This document shows, one piece after another, positions 7,497 through 16,586 of a stretch of DNA of 35,039 nucleotides. Origin of the DNA: CAYRFQ01 sp964423615 (lineage in GTDB: Bacteria > Planctomycetota > Planctomycetia > Gemmatales > Gemmataceae); contig CAYRFQ010000084.1 in assembly GCA_964423615.1 (NCBI GenBank), positions 1 through 35,039 on the forward strand, read 5' to 3'. The notes below the pieces were generated by a model, which was given only the letters and a program-made list of their open reading frames with translations, made no database searches and was not told the origin of the DNA. A program made the position numbers and the translations under genes. Position 1 is the stretch's first letter; the number at the start of each line of letters is the position of its first letter.

Positions 7497-8828
7497 ATGA
7501 TCCGCCCGATTCTCGTAGTTTGTCTCCTGACACTCGTTCCAGTCTCTACGTGGGCCGACCAGAATTGGCCCCAATTTCGTGGCAACGCGGGAGCCACCGC
7601 ACCCGACAACCCGAACCTTCCAGAACGTTGGAGCGGCAAGGATAACGTTGTTTGGTCGATCAAAATCGAAGGGCGCGGTTGGTCTTGTCCAGTCGTTTGG
7701 GGCAACAAGGTTTTCGTGACTTCCTTCGTCAACACCAACACCGCCAAACCACGTAAAGGCCTCTACATTACCGACCTCCAGGGAAAGAAGGCCAAGGGCG
7801 AAACTCGGTGGCTCGTCCACTGCTTCGACTTCAAGACTGGAAAGCAACTTTGGAAACGGACGGCTTACAAGGGCAACGCCAAGACGCCAATTCACATCAA
7901 AAACACATACGCCTCCGAAACGCCAATTACGGACGGCAAACGAGTTTATGCCTACTTCGGAAACCTCGGTCTGTTCTGCTTTGACACGAACGGGAAGAAA
8001 CTCTGGGAGAAACGCTTCCAGGCCTACCCCATGAAGAGCGGATGGGGCACGGGCTCTTCCCCGACTCTCCACAAGGGGAAAATCTACATCGTTAACGATA
8101 ACGAGAAAAACTCATTTCTTGTGGCCATCGACGCCAAGACAGGCGATGAACTTTGGCGTACGTCTCGCGACGAAAAAAGTAACTGGTCCACGCCCTACAT
8201 CTGGGAAAACTCACTTCGGACGGAAATCGTAACGAGTGGAAGCGGCAAGGCGCGTTCGTATGATCTCGACGGCAATCTCTTGTGGGAGTTGGGTGGGATG
8301 TCGATCATCACGATTCCTACACCCAGCGCCGCGAATGGTCTGCTCTACTTGAGTTCGGGATATGTCCTCTGGCCAAGGCGACCGGTCTACGCGATTAAAC
8401 CGGGAGCCAAAGGGGACATCAGCTTGAAGGGGACGAGTACAAAGAGCAAGTACATAGAATGGACGCAACGCACTGCCGCATCTTATCACCCGTCCCCGGT
8501 CGTTTATAAAGGCTATATTTATGTATTGCTCGACCGTGGCTTCCTTTCGTGCTACGACGCCAAAACCGGAAAGGCCATGTACGAGAAGAAACGACTTCCG
8601 GCCCGAGCATTTACTTCGTCCCCGTGGGCTTACAACGACTGTATCTTTTGTCTTAACGAGGACGGCGAAACTTTTGTTATCAAGGCCGGTCCCAAGTTCG
8701 AAGGAGTCGCCCGGAACAGTCTGGATGGACAGATGACGTTGTCCACTCCGGCCATCGCGAATGACAGTTTGTTGATTCGCACAAACACCAAGCTGTATCG
8801 CATCTCGAACAGAAATGGAAAGCAGTAA
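7497..8828 (+). CDS. Secreted PQQ-like (BamB/quinoprotein-type) beta-propeller protein
   Basis: A 443-residue protein with a signal peptide (MIRPILVVCLLTLVPVSTWA) and then NWPQFRGNAGATAP, the usual opening of planctomycetal PQQ-like repeat proteins. Blades are marked by ALDxxTGxxLW-type motifs, such as FDFKTGKQLWKR, IDAKTGDELWRT and YDAKTGKAMYEK, and by PVVWGNKVFVTS. There is an AAGGAACC sequence before the ATG and only 24 bp to the upstream NHL gene; a hairpin plus T run follows the stop. The fold is clear. Whether it binds PQQ or acts as a scaffold cannot be told; enzymatic quinoprotein residues were not recognised. Confidence 0.88.
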   Translation: MIRPILVVCLLTLVPVSTWADQNWPQFRGNAGATAPDNPNLPERWSGKDNVVWSIKIEGRGWSCPVVWGNKVFVTSFVNTNTAKPRKGLYITDLQGKKAKGETRWLVHCFDFKTGKQLWKRTAYKGNAKTPIHIKNTYASETPITDGKRVYAYFGNLGLFCFDTNGKKLWEKRFQAYPMKSGWGTGSSPTLHKGKIYIVNDNEKNSFLVAIDAKTGDELWRTSRDEKSNWSTPYIWENSLRTEIVTSGSGKARSYDLDGNLLWELGGMSIITIPTPSAANGLLYLSSGYVLWPRRPVYAIKPGAKGDISLKGTSTKSKYIEWTQRTAASYHPSPVVYKGYIYVLLDRGFLSCYDAKTGKAMYEKKRLPARAFTSSPWAYNDCIFCLNEDGETFVIKAGPKFEGVARNSLDGQMTLSTPAIANDSLLIRTNTKLYRISNRNGKQ

Positions 8829-8835
8829 GTCGACG

Positions 8836-8867
8836 CGGAACACGGAATTTACTGGTGTCCGTTTTTT
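8836..8867 (+). terminator. Rho-independent terminator after the PQQ-like gene
   Basis: The stem pairs CGG-A-ACAC (8836-8843) with GTGTCCG (8855-8861), with one bulged A, and is followed directly by six T. It starts 8 bases after the PQQ-like stop codon and would end the NHL-PQQ transcript. Confidence 0.65.
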
Positions 8868-9133
8868 GTAGGGTGTGACCGAGCGATGGCAAAGCCAAAG
8901 CGATGACGCAACATTGAGATCCATGGTGTGTCATCGCCGCAAGCTCATCGTCACACCTCAGCCCAAAACCGCACTGGAGGATACATTTCGCGTTTGCCAT
9001 GTGCGATCACCACTAGAAGCGGGCACTCAAGACCCTCGATTTCGCCTGTTGCTTTCCACCATCCGACGATTTCCTTTCCCGAAATGCCTTTTCGCTCGTC
9101 GATTTCGGGTTGTTCCATAGGGAGGTAACGACC

Positions 9134-11155
9134 ATGTCTGCCCAAAGCCACTCGTCATTGCAGGAGCAGAGCGATCAACATGCTGAGCCATTCCTCCGAG
9201 CCTGGGAAAATTGGGACGGAGAACACTTGCCCGACTTGAAATCCTATCTGCCGCAAAACGACCCAGAAGTCGAGCGATCCGTCCTCCGCGAACTCATTCG
9301 GATCGACTTGGAGCAGCATTGGAAACGTGGCCACCAGGTCTACTTGGACTATTACCTCCATCGCGATCTGGGGTTGGGTCCGCGAGAATCCTTGCCCGTG
9401 GAGTTCATCCTGGACGAGTATGCGGTGCGTAGTCTTCATGTCGATGTCGTCAACCTTCGGGAATACCAGGTGCGGTTTCCGGAACAGTTCGCAGAAATGA
9501 AACAACGTTTGTTAGAAGCCGAACCCAACGAAGAAGGTAGACTCAGCTTCCAAGTGCCCCCCAATTCCAATACCCGGAAAGATTTTCTGACGGAAACGAA
9601 CACTGCCAAGCCCACAAGTTTTGCCCTCGATGAGTTCGACGCCCAAACAGACGACTTCGATTCGAAGTTCGAGCTAACGTTCGATGTGGAAGATTCTGAC
9701 GATCAGGACGTCACGAGTTCCGTGGCTGACCAAGGCAAAGAATATTCACTGACGCAACTTGCGACCGAAGGAGACTATCCAGAAGAACCGTCCTCGGAAT
9801 TTGAACTCAGTATCGAGGAAGACGAACTCGAGGAGGACCGACTCAAGGAAGAAGAACCTCAGGTGTTGACGGAAACCATTTTCCCTCCGACTCTGGATTC
9901 CCTCCCGGAGCTTCTATCCTCTGACGATGCCGATCCCTTTGAGAAAGTGAGCTGGCACACTCGAACTGAAACCCATCCGACTTCGGAGTCCCAGTTCGAT
10001 TGGGAGCCCGAACTCGGAATCGGGCTGGTTGGAGGTTCCTGGAAAACTCAGACGAGCGAAAAGCAGCCGGAGAGCACCCAACTGGAAGAACACGGAGTGG
10101 AGGAAACTCCGGACGTGGGTGGGATGATGGGGGCCCCTCTCCTTTCCGACTTCGAACAGACCCCCGAATTGGTTGGGGACTCCACTTCCCGGATATCTCC
10201 AGCTGATTCTCCCGTCGACGTCACCGCCTCGTCGGACCTGGAAGCTCCCCTTGAAGCCATTGTCGTTGCGGAAGAACCAACCGAAATCACGGAAGCGGAC
10301 CTTCTCCCGGTCGAATCAGAACGCGAACCCGAGCCTGGTTCGTACACAGAACCAATCCGCTTAAGGGAAGCTCCGTTGGGAGAGATCGTCGCGACCGCGA
10401 CGCAACAACCCTCCAACACTTCGAATGCGAGTGCCCCACGACGGTCGAGTGGCTGGTCAATCGTTTGGGTTCTCTTGTTAGTGGGAGTAGGCGTTTTCTT
10501 CGTCTCCAGGATGTACCTTTTCCCAGGGCGTAGCCAAGTCTCGATCATCGTCACCACCACGCCTCCCAACTCCCGCTTATTTGTCGACGGTAAATTCCAA
10601 GGGGAGACCAACGGAAATCCGCTTCGTTTACCTTCTGGGACATACACGCTTCGGGTCGAACAACCTGGCTACGAATCCAAGGCAAAGACAATCGCGATTG
10701 CCGAACTCGACCACGGGAACCGTTCCTCAAACCGCTGGAAGATTCATTTCGACTTGAAGACGCAAACGCCAGAACTTCCGGTCATCACGATCGACCCGTT
10801 GACAAACGTCGTCAAGGTCAATGGCGAATCCAGACCGTTGGGCGAAGATCGAAAGCGCGAGATCGATCTCGGACCAAAGCACCGATGCGACCTGGAATTG
10901 TTGGGGTATTCCAAGGTTGGGAGTTATCGACTCAAGTTGACACTCAACAAGACCACGATCGACGGGACTCCACTTCTGGGGCTGAAGATTCGTGCATTGC
11001 CAACGCTCGCGAGCGTCCAGATTCGCGGCCCCGAAGGCCTCATCCCGCGAAACATCCAGATTTTCCCTGTTGGCAGTTACACGATCGAAGTCATTCCGCC
11101 AAGCGATACGGAGAAGATCAAGCGATTGCGACTACTCCCGTTCGTGACAGAATGA
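9134..11155 (+). CDS. Single-pass membrane protein: kinase-type N-terminal domain, acidic linker, PEGA domain, no kinase
   Basis: A 673-residue protein. The ATG at 9134 is chosen because AGGGAGGT lies just upstream. Residues ~15-130 (LRELIRIDLEQHWKRG, VEFILDEYAVRS, LREYQVRFPEQF) resemble the segment that precedes the catalytic domain in many planctomycetal Ser/Thr kinases. Here no kinase motifs follow. Residues ~150-430 are a long Asp/Glu/Ser/Thr-rich, probably disordered stretch. A membrane segment (SIVWVLLLVGVGVFFVS, about 440-458) leads to a PEGA domain (SIIVTTTPPNSRLFVDGKFQ, then GTYTLRVEQPGYE, about 468-520) and ~150 further residues outside the membrane. It might be a sensor or adaptor sharing partners with kinases. 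The function is unknown. Confidence 0.8.
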   Translation: MSAQSHSSLQEQSDQHAEPFLRAWENWDGEHLPDLKSYLPQNDPEVERSVLRELIRIDLEQHWKRGHQVYLDYYLHRDLGLGPRESLPVEFILDEYAVRSLHVDVVNLREYQVRFPEQFAEMKQRLLEAEPNEEGRLSFQVPPNSNTRKDFLTETNTAKPTSFALDEFDAQTDDFDSKFELTFDVEDSDDQDVTSSVADQGKEYSLTQLATEGDYPEEPSSEFELSIEEDELEEDRLKEEEPQVLTETIFPPTLDSLPELLSSDDADPFEKVSWHTRTETHPTSESQFDWEPELGIGLVGGSWKTQTSEKQPESTQLEEHGVEETPDVGGMMGAPLLSDFEQTPELVGDSTSRISPADSPVDVTASSDLEAPLEAIVVAEEPTEITEADLLPVESEREPEPGSYTEPIRLREAPLGEIVATATQQPSNTSNASAPRRSSGWSIVWVLLLVGVGVFFVSRMYLFPGRSQVSIIVTTTPPNSRLFVDGKFQGETNGNPLRLPSGTYTLRVEQPGYESKAKTIAIAELDHGNRSSNRWKIHFDLKTQTPELPVITIDPLTNVVKVNGESRPLGEDRKREIDLGPKHRCDLELLGYSKVGSYRLKLTLNKTTIDGTPLLGLKIRALPTLASVQIRGPEGLIPRNIQIFPVGSYTIEVIPPSDTEKIKRLRLLPFVTE

Positions 11156-11165
11156 AATGTGAACA

Positions 11166-11195
11166 TTGGAAATCTCTAGTCACGCGCTCTAATAT
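11166..11195 (+). promoter_or_regulatory. Possible leaderless promoter of the sugar isomerase gene
   Basis: TTGGAA at 11166-11171 and TAATAT at 11190-11195 are 18 bp apart. The -10 box ends six bases before the ATG at 11202, and no Shine-Dalgarno sequence is visible, so the message would be nearly leaderless. Confidence 0.4.
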
Positions 11196-11201
11196 ACCAA
11201 T

Positions 11202-12014
11202 ATGAAAATCTGCATAAGCGAAGCCACGACCATGCACCAGACGTTTGCGCAAGACGTGACGACGTACGCGGAAGCGGGGTGTCAGGCCATGGAGGTTTGG
11301 CTCACCAAACTTGAGACACACCTCGAATCCATTTCTCTCGAAGATACCCGTAAGTTTCTCGAAGATCGTCAGATGGCCCTGGCGGCAGCGGCGTATCAGG
11401 GAGGATTGTTGCTCTCCCAAGGAGAACAACGTCAGGCGCACTACGATCATTTCAAGCGACGACTCGACCTGTGTCAACAATTGGCGATCCCAACGATGGT
11501 GTTGGTAGCTGATTTTGTAGATAAAGTCGATCAGACTTCGCTCGAACGTTCCGTCGTGTCCTTGAAACAAGCGGCCCAATGGGCTGCCGGTTTTGATGTC
11601 CGGTTGGCTTTGGAATTCCGTGGACGGAATACGTTCTGTGCCAGTCTCGACACCGGAATGGCCATGGTCATTCAGGCCCAAGAGCCCAACTTGGGAATCA
11701 ACTTGGACGTTTTCCACTACTACACTGGTCCGAGCAAATTCGAAGACTTCGCGTTGCTCACGAAGGAAACCGTGGGGCATGTTCAAGTTTGTGACGTCGC
11801 CGGAGTCGCTCGCGAGTTAGCCACCGACAGCGACCGTGTGTTTCCAGGCGACGGAGATTTTCAACTCCAACCCATTTTCGACCACCTCCGCACCATTGGG
11901 TATGACGGTTGGGTATCTCTGGAACTGATGAATCCGATGCTGTGGCAGTCGCAGGCCAATCAAGTCGCAGAAATCGGCATGACCGCGATGAAAAATCTGA
12001 TAGGAGTGGAGTGA
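11202..12014 (+). CDS. Sugar phosphate isomerase/epimerase-like TIM-barrel protein
   Basis: A 270-residue protein of the xylose-isomerase-like / AP-endonuclease-2 TIM-barrel superfamily. Candidate metal ligands sit in the usual places: E138 in RLALEFRG, D169 in LGINLDVFHYY, H193/D198 in GHVQVCDVAG, and E241 in WVSLELMNP. The loop VFPGDGDF matches the conserved PGxG segment of the family. The full length and regular secondary structure suggest an intact enzyme acting on a sugar or sugar acid (isomerisation, epimerisation or dehydration); the substrate cannot be read from the sequence. It starts 46 bp after the PEGA gene but seems to have its own promoter. Confidence 0.88.
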   Translation: MKICISEATTMHQTFAQDVTTYAEAGCQAMEVWLTKLETHLESISLEDTRKFLEDRQMALAAAAYQGGLLLSQGEQRQAHYDHFKRRLDLCQQLAIPTMVLVADFVDKVDQTSLERSVVSLKQAAQWAAGFDVRLALEFRGRNTFCASLDTGMAMVIQAQEPNLGINLDVFHYYTGPSKFEDFALLTKETVGHVQVCDVAGVARELATDSDRVFPGDGDFQLQPIFDHLRTIGYDGWVSLELMNPMLWQSQANQVAEIGMTAMKNLIGVE

Positions 12015-12760
12015 CTATTTTCCACAGTCTCCAAGCGCCTCCACTTTTTCCCAACTGCTTGTGCTCCCCCTGCCTCGAGTCCTGCTCCAACGACCATCTC
12101 TCAAAGCCAAACGTTCCTTGAATCGACGCAGCCGACTTGTGGACCAAGACGAGGTCTTTGCCTCTCGCTCCTCCAAATGTGTGTTCTCGTTGGTGAGTGG
12201 GAATGAGGAAATGAATCCGATCCAATTTTCTCATGTCAATGACGGACAAGTAAAAAACCGCGTGACTGTTTCTGTATGGGTCACAGAATGTTCTCTCCTC
12301 ACAAACTGATGTGCTGGTTATACAGGTCAACGTACCAACTGTAACCCGACGTCAGTAAAGTAGTGTTTTTTTTCAAAGTAAGGATGAGGAGGAGAGCCGT
12401 CAAAGAGAATGAATCCACCACGTTGATTCTCCTCTTGAAAGCACTTCGTCAATAGCACTTCACTCCTATCGACCTACTTGATGAATAGTTTCTATGGGTC
12501 AATTCCGATTTGAAGGAATTGTAAATCTTTTGCGCCACGCATAACGAATACAACAGATTTCGGCATTGTGTTTAGGGCAATAACGACAACTATGTTTCAA
12601 GCGAGAGGCATTGTTCGTTGAATTTTGCGAAGAAATGTCATCAAGCCGTCAGCTGCAAAGTTGCTCTCGTGTCCGTTGCGTAGAAGACTATTCATGACGA
12701 GTCACTCTATTCTCATTCGTCACCTGAAACCATCCATCACTTCGCAGTAAAGGACATAAG
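12015..12760. other. Gene-free gap of about 745 bp
   Basis: No frame on either strand looks coding. The stretch is more A+T-rich than its flanks towards the right and holds a T8 run at about 12367-12374. A short inverted repeat GTGGA/TCCAC at the very left could act as a weak terminator for the isomerase gene. AAGGA just before 12761 is the ribosome-binding site of the next gene. No tRNA or clear RNA structure was seen. Confidence 0.6.
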
Positions 12761-13888
12761 ATGAAAACTCGCAAATCTATACCACTCACGTTGGAAGTAT
12801 TAGAAAATCGTTGGTGTCCAGCTGCGGTAGCCATGATCAATTCCGACGGCGACCTTGAGATCACTGGGACTCCCACAATCGTCGGCGGTGGAGTTCTCGG
12901 CTTACGTCAAATTGCACCTGGGGTGTGGCGTTTCAGAGATTTTCCAACACCAGCTCAGGGGCCTTTCGTCACCTCCGGCAACATCATCATCGATATTCCG
13001 GAAGCCAGCGGAAGGGATTTCATCGGAGTCGATCTCAACGGTAATTCGATGACGAACAGCTTGTTGGTCGATATCGGCGCGGGAGATGACACCCTCACAA
13101 TTTTCGGGGGCGATACTATCGCTGGCGATGTGATTGGCATAGGCGTGAATCAACTGGAATTCGGCGCCGTGGTGGACCTTGTTGGGAACAGCGTGGTCAT
13201 GGACGCAAGCCGGGAAAATATAATCGGGCCTTCGACTTATGATCTTAGCGGGGTTGAAATCGGCTCGAACCTGGTAGTGCTCTCAGGAAGCAGCGACGAT
13301 GAGATAATCATGGACTCACCCGTAGGTGGAAATGTTTATCTTAATCTTGGGAACGGATTCAATACCGTCACACAACCTGTCTCTGCTCCGATCAATGGAT
13401 CATTTACCTACTTTGGGGGTTCGGGGGATGACGAAGTTTTCATTGAGGGTGTCGTAGGAGGGAGTCTGTATGTCAATCTTGGAGGAGGCACGAACACACT
13501 TAGTTTGGATGTTGATTCGGTTATCGAAGGCAGTTTGTCAGCATTCGGACGTTCGGGAGACGATGAATTTTCGACGTTCGAGGGTGTGGTCGAGAACAAC
13601 GTCTACATCAATTTTGGTGGCGGGATGAACACGGTCGTCTCTACCGGACAGGTTCGCGGTCGCTTCTTCGGATACTTTGGAGGTTCGGGAGTTGACGAAG
13701 TCACGTTGAACGGGGATGCTGGCGATGCGTTTCATTTTTTGAGCTTCGGGGGGGATGCGGACATTTTGACCATCGACACCCTCGCTGCTTTGTCCTTCCT
13801 CTTCGCTGACATGGGAGCGGGCGTTGATACGGTCGACGATTTCCTTTCGGCGTTTCGCTTCTTCCCCAAGCGGGTCTTGCGCGTGTGA
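12761..13888 (+). CDS. Planctomycetal extracellular repeat protein with LExLExR-type N-terminus
   Basis: A 375-residue protein opening with SIPLTLEVLENRWCPAA, the LExLExR-x-x-P signature found at the N-terminus of many large exported planctomycetal proteins. The body is built of at least four imperfect ~45-residue repeats: GGSGDDEV-F/I-x-x-GVV, then LYVNLGGGTNTLS. These are rich in Gly, Asp and Asn and predicted to form stacked beta strands. They recall hemolysin-type or FG-GAP beta solenoids but lack the exact GGxGxDxU calcium motif. There are almost no Cys or Lys in the repeats. It is probably a surface or secreted protein. The C-terminus (FFPKRVLRV) breaks the repeat pattern and is short for the class. 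An AAGGA precedes the ATG. Confidence 0.78.
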   Translation: MKTRKSIPLTLEVLENRWCPAAVAMINSDGDLEITGTPTIVGGGVLGLRQIAPGVWRFRDFPTPAQGPFVTSGNIIIDIPEASGRDFIGVDLNGNSMTNSLLVDIGAGDDTLTIFGGDTIAGDVIGIGVNQLEFGAVVDLVGNSVVMDASRENIIGPSTYDLSGVEIGSNLVVLSGSSDDEIIMDSPVGGNVYLNLGNGFNTVTQPVSAPINGSFTYFGGSGDDEVFIEGVVGGSLYVNLGGGTNTLSLDVDSVIEGSLSAFGRSGDDEFSTFEGVVENNVYINFGGGMNTVVSTGQVRGRFFGYFGGSGVDEVTLNGDAGDAFHFLSFGGDADILTIDTLAALSFLFADMGAGVDTVDDFLSAFRFFPKRVLRV

Positions 13889-14046
13889 ATTCTCGAATAA
13901 GTCTTCGGTGCCGATACGACCGTGAACACCAGCGCACTGCCTTGGTGATGTAGTAAAAGACTTTGCTCTGGGACGTGGGCAACCGGATTCATAACTAGAC
14001 AACTATTCATTCGGCTTCCTCGTCCCAAGAACAAAGTTTCGGCACA

Positions 14047-15669
14047 TCACGAAGCGTCGGGGCCGCTTTCCTGCAACCATTGATCGTCCCCGGGTTGGTC
14101 GCCGATGGGACCATCTTTTGCTTGTTCTTTGGCAGCTTTTTTCTTCACACCAGAACGCTCAACGCGAAACAAATCAGGACGTCGGTCGAGTCGAGGCGTG
14201 ACGGTCCCGCGGCTGTGAGAAGCATAGAGGTCATCGAGGTCGAGGTCGCAGACGAGAACCGTTTCTTCGTTCGAGTCAGCTTCGGCAGCAATTCCATCGC
14301 GGGCAAACTCAAAATCGGAAGGCGTCAACACGGCAGCCTGTCCGTAGTTGATGTCCATGTTCGTAACGTCGGGGAGGTTACCCACGTTACCAGCCAAGGC
14401 CACATAGATCTGGTTCTCGATGGCGCGAGCTGCAGCACAGTAACGCACCCGTAAATAGCCCTGTCGGTTGTCGGTACAAAACGGCACGAAGATGAGCTCG
14501 GCTCCTTCGTCGGCCAAGACACGAGCGGCTTCGGGGAACTCGACGTCGTAGCAAATCAAGACTCCGATCTTGGCCGATGGCGTTTCGATCGGGTAGAGTT
14601 GGTGCCCACCACTGATGCCCCACCACTTTCGTTCGTTTGGAGTGATGTGAAGTTTGGGCTGTTTGTGGATAGTGCCATCGGGCAGACAGACGTAGCAAAT
14701 GTTTTCGATGCGGTCGCCCAACAGTGTCGGGTGAGAGCCGCCAATGATCGTGATGCCGTAGTTGACGGCCAAACCCCTTAACAACTCCGTGAATTGGTCT
14801 GTGAACTCGGTCAGCTTCGCGATGCCTTCCTTGGCCGTTAGAGCATCGACGTGCGAAAGGAGTTGGACCGTGAACAATTCGGGAAATAGAACGAAGTCCG
14901 ACTGATAATCGGCGGCGATATCCGTAAAGTACGTCACTTGTTGAGCAAAGTCATCGAACGACTCGACTTTACGCATCTGGTATTGGACGCAGGAAATCCT
15001 AATTTTCCGACTGCCAGTGGGCTTCGGTTTGTAGTCCGGGTTGAGCCACTCGATGAGCGTGGCATAGTTGATGCTGTTGGGATCACGCAGATAGTTGGGC
15101 AAGATTCCTCGGACAGAGAACCCTTCTCGGAGCTGGAAGCTCAAGACCTGATCGAATAATTCTCCATCGACGACTCGGGCCGCATACTCATCGGGAGACA
15201 TCTCTTCAGCATGTTGATGGTAGCCAACAATTCGCCCGCCCGCGAGGACCCGTCGCAGATTCATCTTTTGGCAGAGCTGACGTCGAGCTTCGTAAAGCAC
15301 GTGACCGATGCCCTTGCCTCGAACCTCGGGATGCACATAGATGTCGGCGCCGTAGAGTGTGTCGGCGTACGGATCGTGGTTTGTGAAGAATCCACTGTCG
15401 GTAATCCCTGACCAAGTGTGGAGTCGCAGTGGATCTCGGCCCATGTCCACAATCAACGAGGCGCACGCCCCGACCACTTCCCCGTCCAGCTCGGCCACAA
15501 TTTGCCCCTGAGGGAACACTCTTTGGTGACTCTTCAAATGAGAGGTACCCCAAACTATGTTGTCCTCAGCGAGTGTTGGGTAGGCCGCCTTGTTTAACTT
15601 CACCAGAGCTGGAATGTCGTCCCAAGTGGCTGTGCGCGTAATAACATTCGTAGTTGTGTCTGTGCTCAT
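14047..15669 (-). CDS. GNAT acetyltransferase-carbon-nitrogen hydrolase (nitrilase superfamily) fusion
   Basis: A 540-residue two-domain protein from the ATG at 15669; a GTG at 15714 in frame is less likely. Residues ~9-210 are a GNAT domain with the acetyl-CoA loop VHPEVRGKGIGHVLYEA (112-128). Residues ~222-510 are a nitrilase-superfamily domain with the catalytic triad Glu264 (LFPELF), Lys339 (KQPKLHIT) and Cys373 (VLICYDVEFPE). Fusions of this order and length occur in several phyla (compare Bacillus YhcX); their substrates are not well defined, an amide or N-acyl compound being likely. The tail is a charged, low-complexity stretch (SGVKKKAAKEQAKDG). The XRE gene lies upstream on the same strand with ~110 bp between. 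Confidence 0.92.
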   Translation of the reverse strand: MSTDTTTNVITRTATWDDIPALVKLNKAAYPTLAEDNIVWGTSHLKSHQRVFPQGQIVAELDGEVVGACASLIVDMGRDPLRLHTWSGITDSGFFTNHDPYADTLYGADIYVHPEVRGKGIGHVLYEARRQLCQKMNLRRVLAGGRIVGYHQHAEEMSPDEYAARVVDGELFDQVLSFQLREGFSVRGILPNYLRDPNSINYATLIEWLNPDYKPKPTGSRKIRISCVQYQMRKVESFDDFAQQVTYFTDIAADYQSDFVLFPELFTVQLLSHVDALTAKEGIAKLTEFTDQFTELLRGLAVNYGITIIGGSHPTLLGDRIENICYVCLPDGTIHKQPKLHITPNERKWWGISGGHQLYPIETPSAKIGVLICYDVEFPEAARVLADEGAELIFVPFCTDNRQGYLRVRYCAAARAIENQIYVALAGNVGNLPDVTNMDINYGQAAVLTPSDFEFARDGIAAEADSNEETVLVCDLDLDDLYASHSRGTVTPRLDRRPDLFRVERSGVKKKAAKEQAKDGPIGDQPGDDQWLQESGPDAS

Positions 15670-15777
15670 ACAAAGAGTTTCTGTGAAAGGAAAAGGTCGA
15701 ATAGTTTCCGTCACAGACTATTGTAAGAGATCGAGGGATAAGACTTCAAAGAAATGTAGTTTGCGGTCTCACACGAA

Positions 15778-16374
15778 CTAGAGCCGATCACGGTATGGGT
15801 TGATGTCTTTGTGCATGAGTTCGATGATCGCTTCCAAATGTTCGAAATGCTCTGTACTAGCAATGTCTTGAATCTTCTCGATCAACCGACGACGACGTTC
15901 GATATTTTGCACAAACATCTCGACACCTTGGGTCACGAAAACCCCACTCTCTTCCAAAGACAAGATTTCGTCAATTTCGTCGGGCAACAAGTCTCCAGCT
16001 CGCTCAGGATTTCGGTCGATCCAGGCGAGTAGACGTTGGTCCGTAGCCAATTCTCGCAGACTTGTCGAAGTAGGCACTGGACCCGAGCCATTGAGTGTCG
16101 GAGGCGTGGCTTGCTCTTGAGCTTTCATTTTTACGAGCAACTTATCGACGGACTGCAACCGCAAGTCCCGGACGTCGAGGTTGAGAGCTTTGGCAACGGC
16201 ACTGACGGTTTTGTTGTGGAGTTTTGTGGGCTTATCCTTCAAAATTTTTCGGACAGTCTGTCGGTTCAAACTCGCTCGTTGCGCGAATTCTTCCTGCGTC
16301 CAACCTTGTTCTTGAACGAGTTGGGATATTTTGTTGACCAGAGATAGATTTTCGTCCAATATTTTGTCACTCAT
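15778..16374 (-). CDS. XRE-family helix-turn-helix transcriptional regulator
   Basis: A 198-residue protein from the ATG at 16374. Residues ~10-70 form a Cro/cI-type DNA-binding domain: ISQLVQEQGWTQEEFAQRAS, LNRQTVRKIL as recognition helix, then TVSAVAKALNLDVRDL. A linker of Pro, Ser and Thr follows, and then a ~100-residue helical C-terminal region (ERAGDLLPDEIDEILSLEES, VQNIERRRRLIEKIQD) that may dimerise or bind a ligand. The longer frame up to 16410 is rejected because it would overlap its own promoter (16383-16410). The fusion enzyme gene is downstream on the same strand and might be its target. It could act locally or as an autoregulator. Confidence 0.85.
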   Translation of the reverse strand: MSDKILDENLSLVNKISQLVQEQGWTQEEFAQRASLNRQTVRKILKDKPTKLHNKTVSAVAKALNLDVRDLRLQSVDKLLVKMKAQEQATPPTLNGSGPVPTSTSLRELATDQRLLAWIDRNPERAGDLLPDEIDEILSLEESGVFVTQGVEMFVQNIERRRRLIEKIQDIASTEHFEHLEAIIELMHKDINPYRDRL

Positions 16375-16382
16375 ATGGTTAA

Positions 16383-16410
16383 GTATTACCACAATTCTAC
16401 AGACTGTCAA
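16383..16410 (-). promoter_or_regulatory. Promoter of the XRE regulator gene, leaderless arrangement
   Basis: Read on the minus strand, TTGACA (plus 16405-16410) and TAATAC (plus 16383-16388) are separated by 16 bp. The -10 box ends eight bases before the ATG at 16374, so transcription would begin at or next to the start codon. No Shine-Dalgarno sequence is visible. Confidence 0.6.
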
Positions 16411-16551
16411 GAACAGTAAAGTTTGTTTTTGTATAAAATTGTCTTTTAAGTGATCAAAAGTACACTATTCCGAGTCGACTCTAGGTTGATTTTGCGAAAG
16501 AAATGACGAAAATATGGATAAAATGAATTGACAGGAGGTGTACCGTTGGTT

Positions 16552-16578
16552 CCCCGACAGAAGACCACTGATTCGGGG
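16552..16578 (-). terminator. Hairpin after the M24-like gene
   Basis: CCCCGA (16552-16557) pairs with TCGGGG (16573-16578) across a 15-nt loop, nine bases beyond the stop codon of the M24-like gene. There is no T tract, so termination is only possible, not shown. Confidence 0.3.
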
Positions 16579-16586
16579 CAAAGTTC

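Noticed and set aside
6885..8072. 395-codon minus-strand frame across the NHL and PQQ-like genes
   Set aside because: It is antisense to two well-supported genes with clear repeat motifs and signal peptides; its own translation has no recognisable domain.
10048..10647. 199-codon minus-strand frame inside the PEGA protein gene
   Set aside because: It mirrors the Ser/Glu-rich linker of the plus-strand gene and gives a low-complexity Ser/Arg-rich translation.
12015..12330. Minus-strand frame overlapping the isomerase 3' end
   Set aside because: About half of it is antisense to the isomerase gene, and the translation shows no family features.
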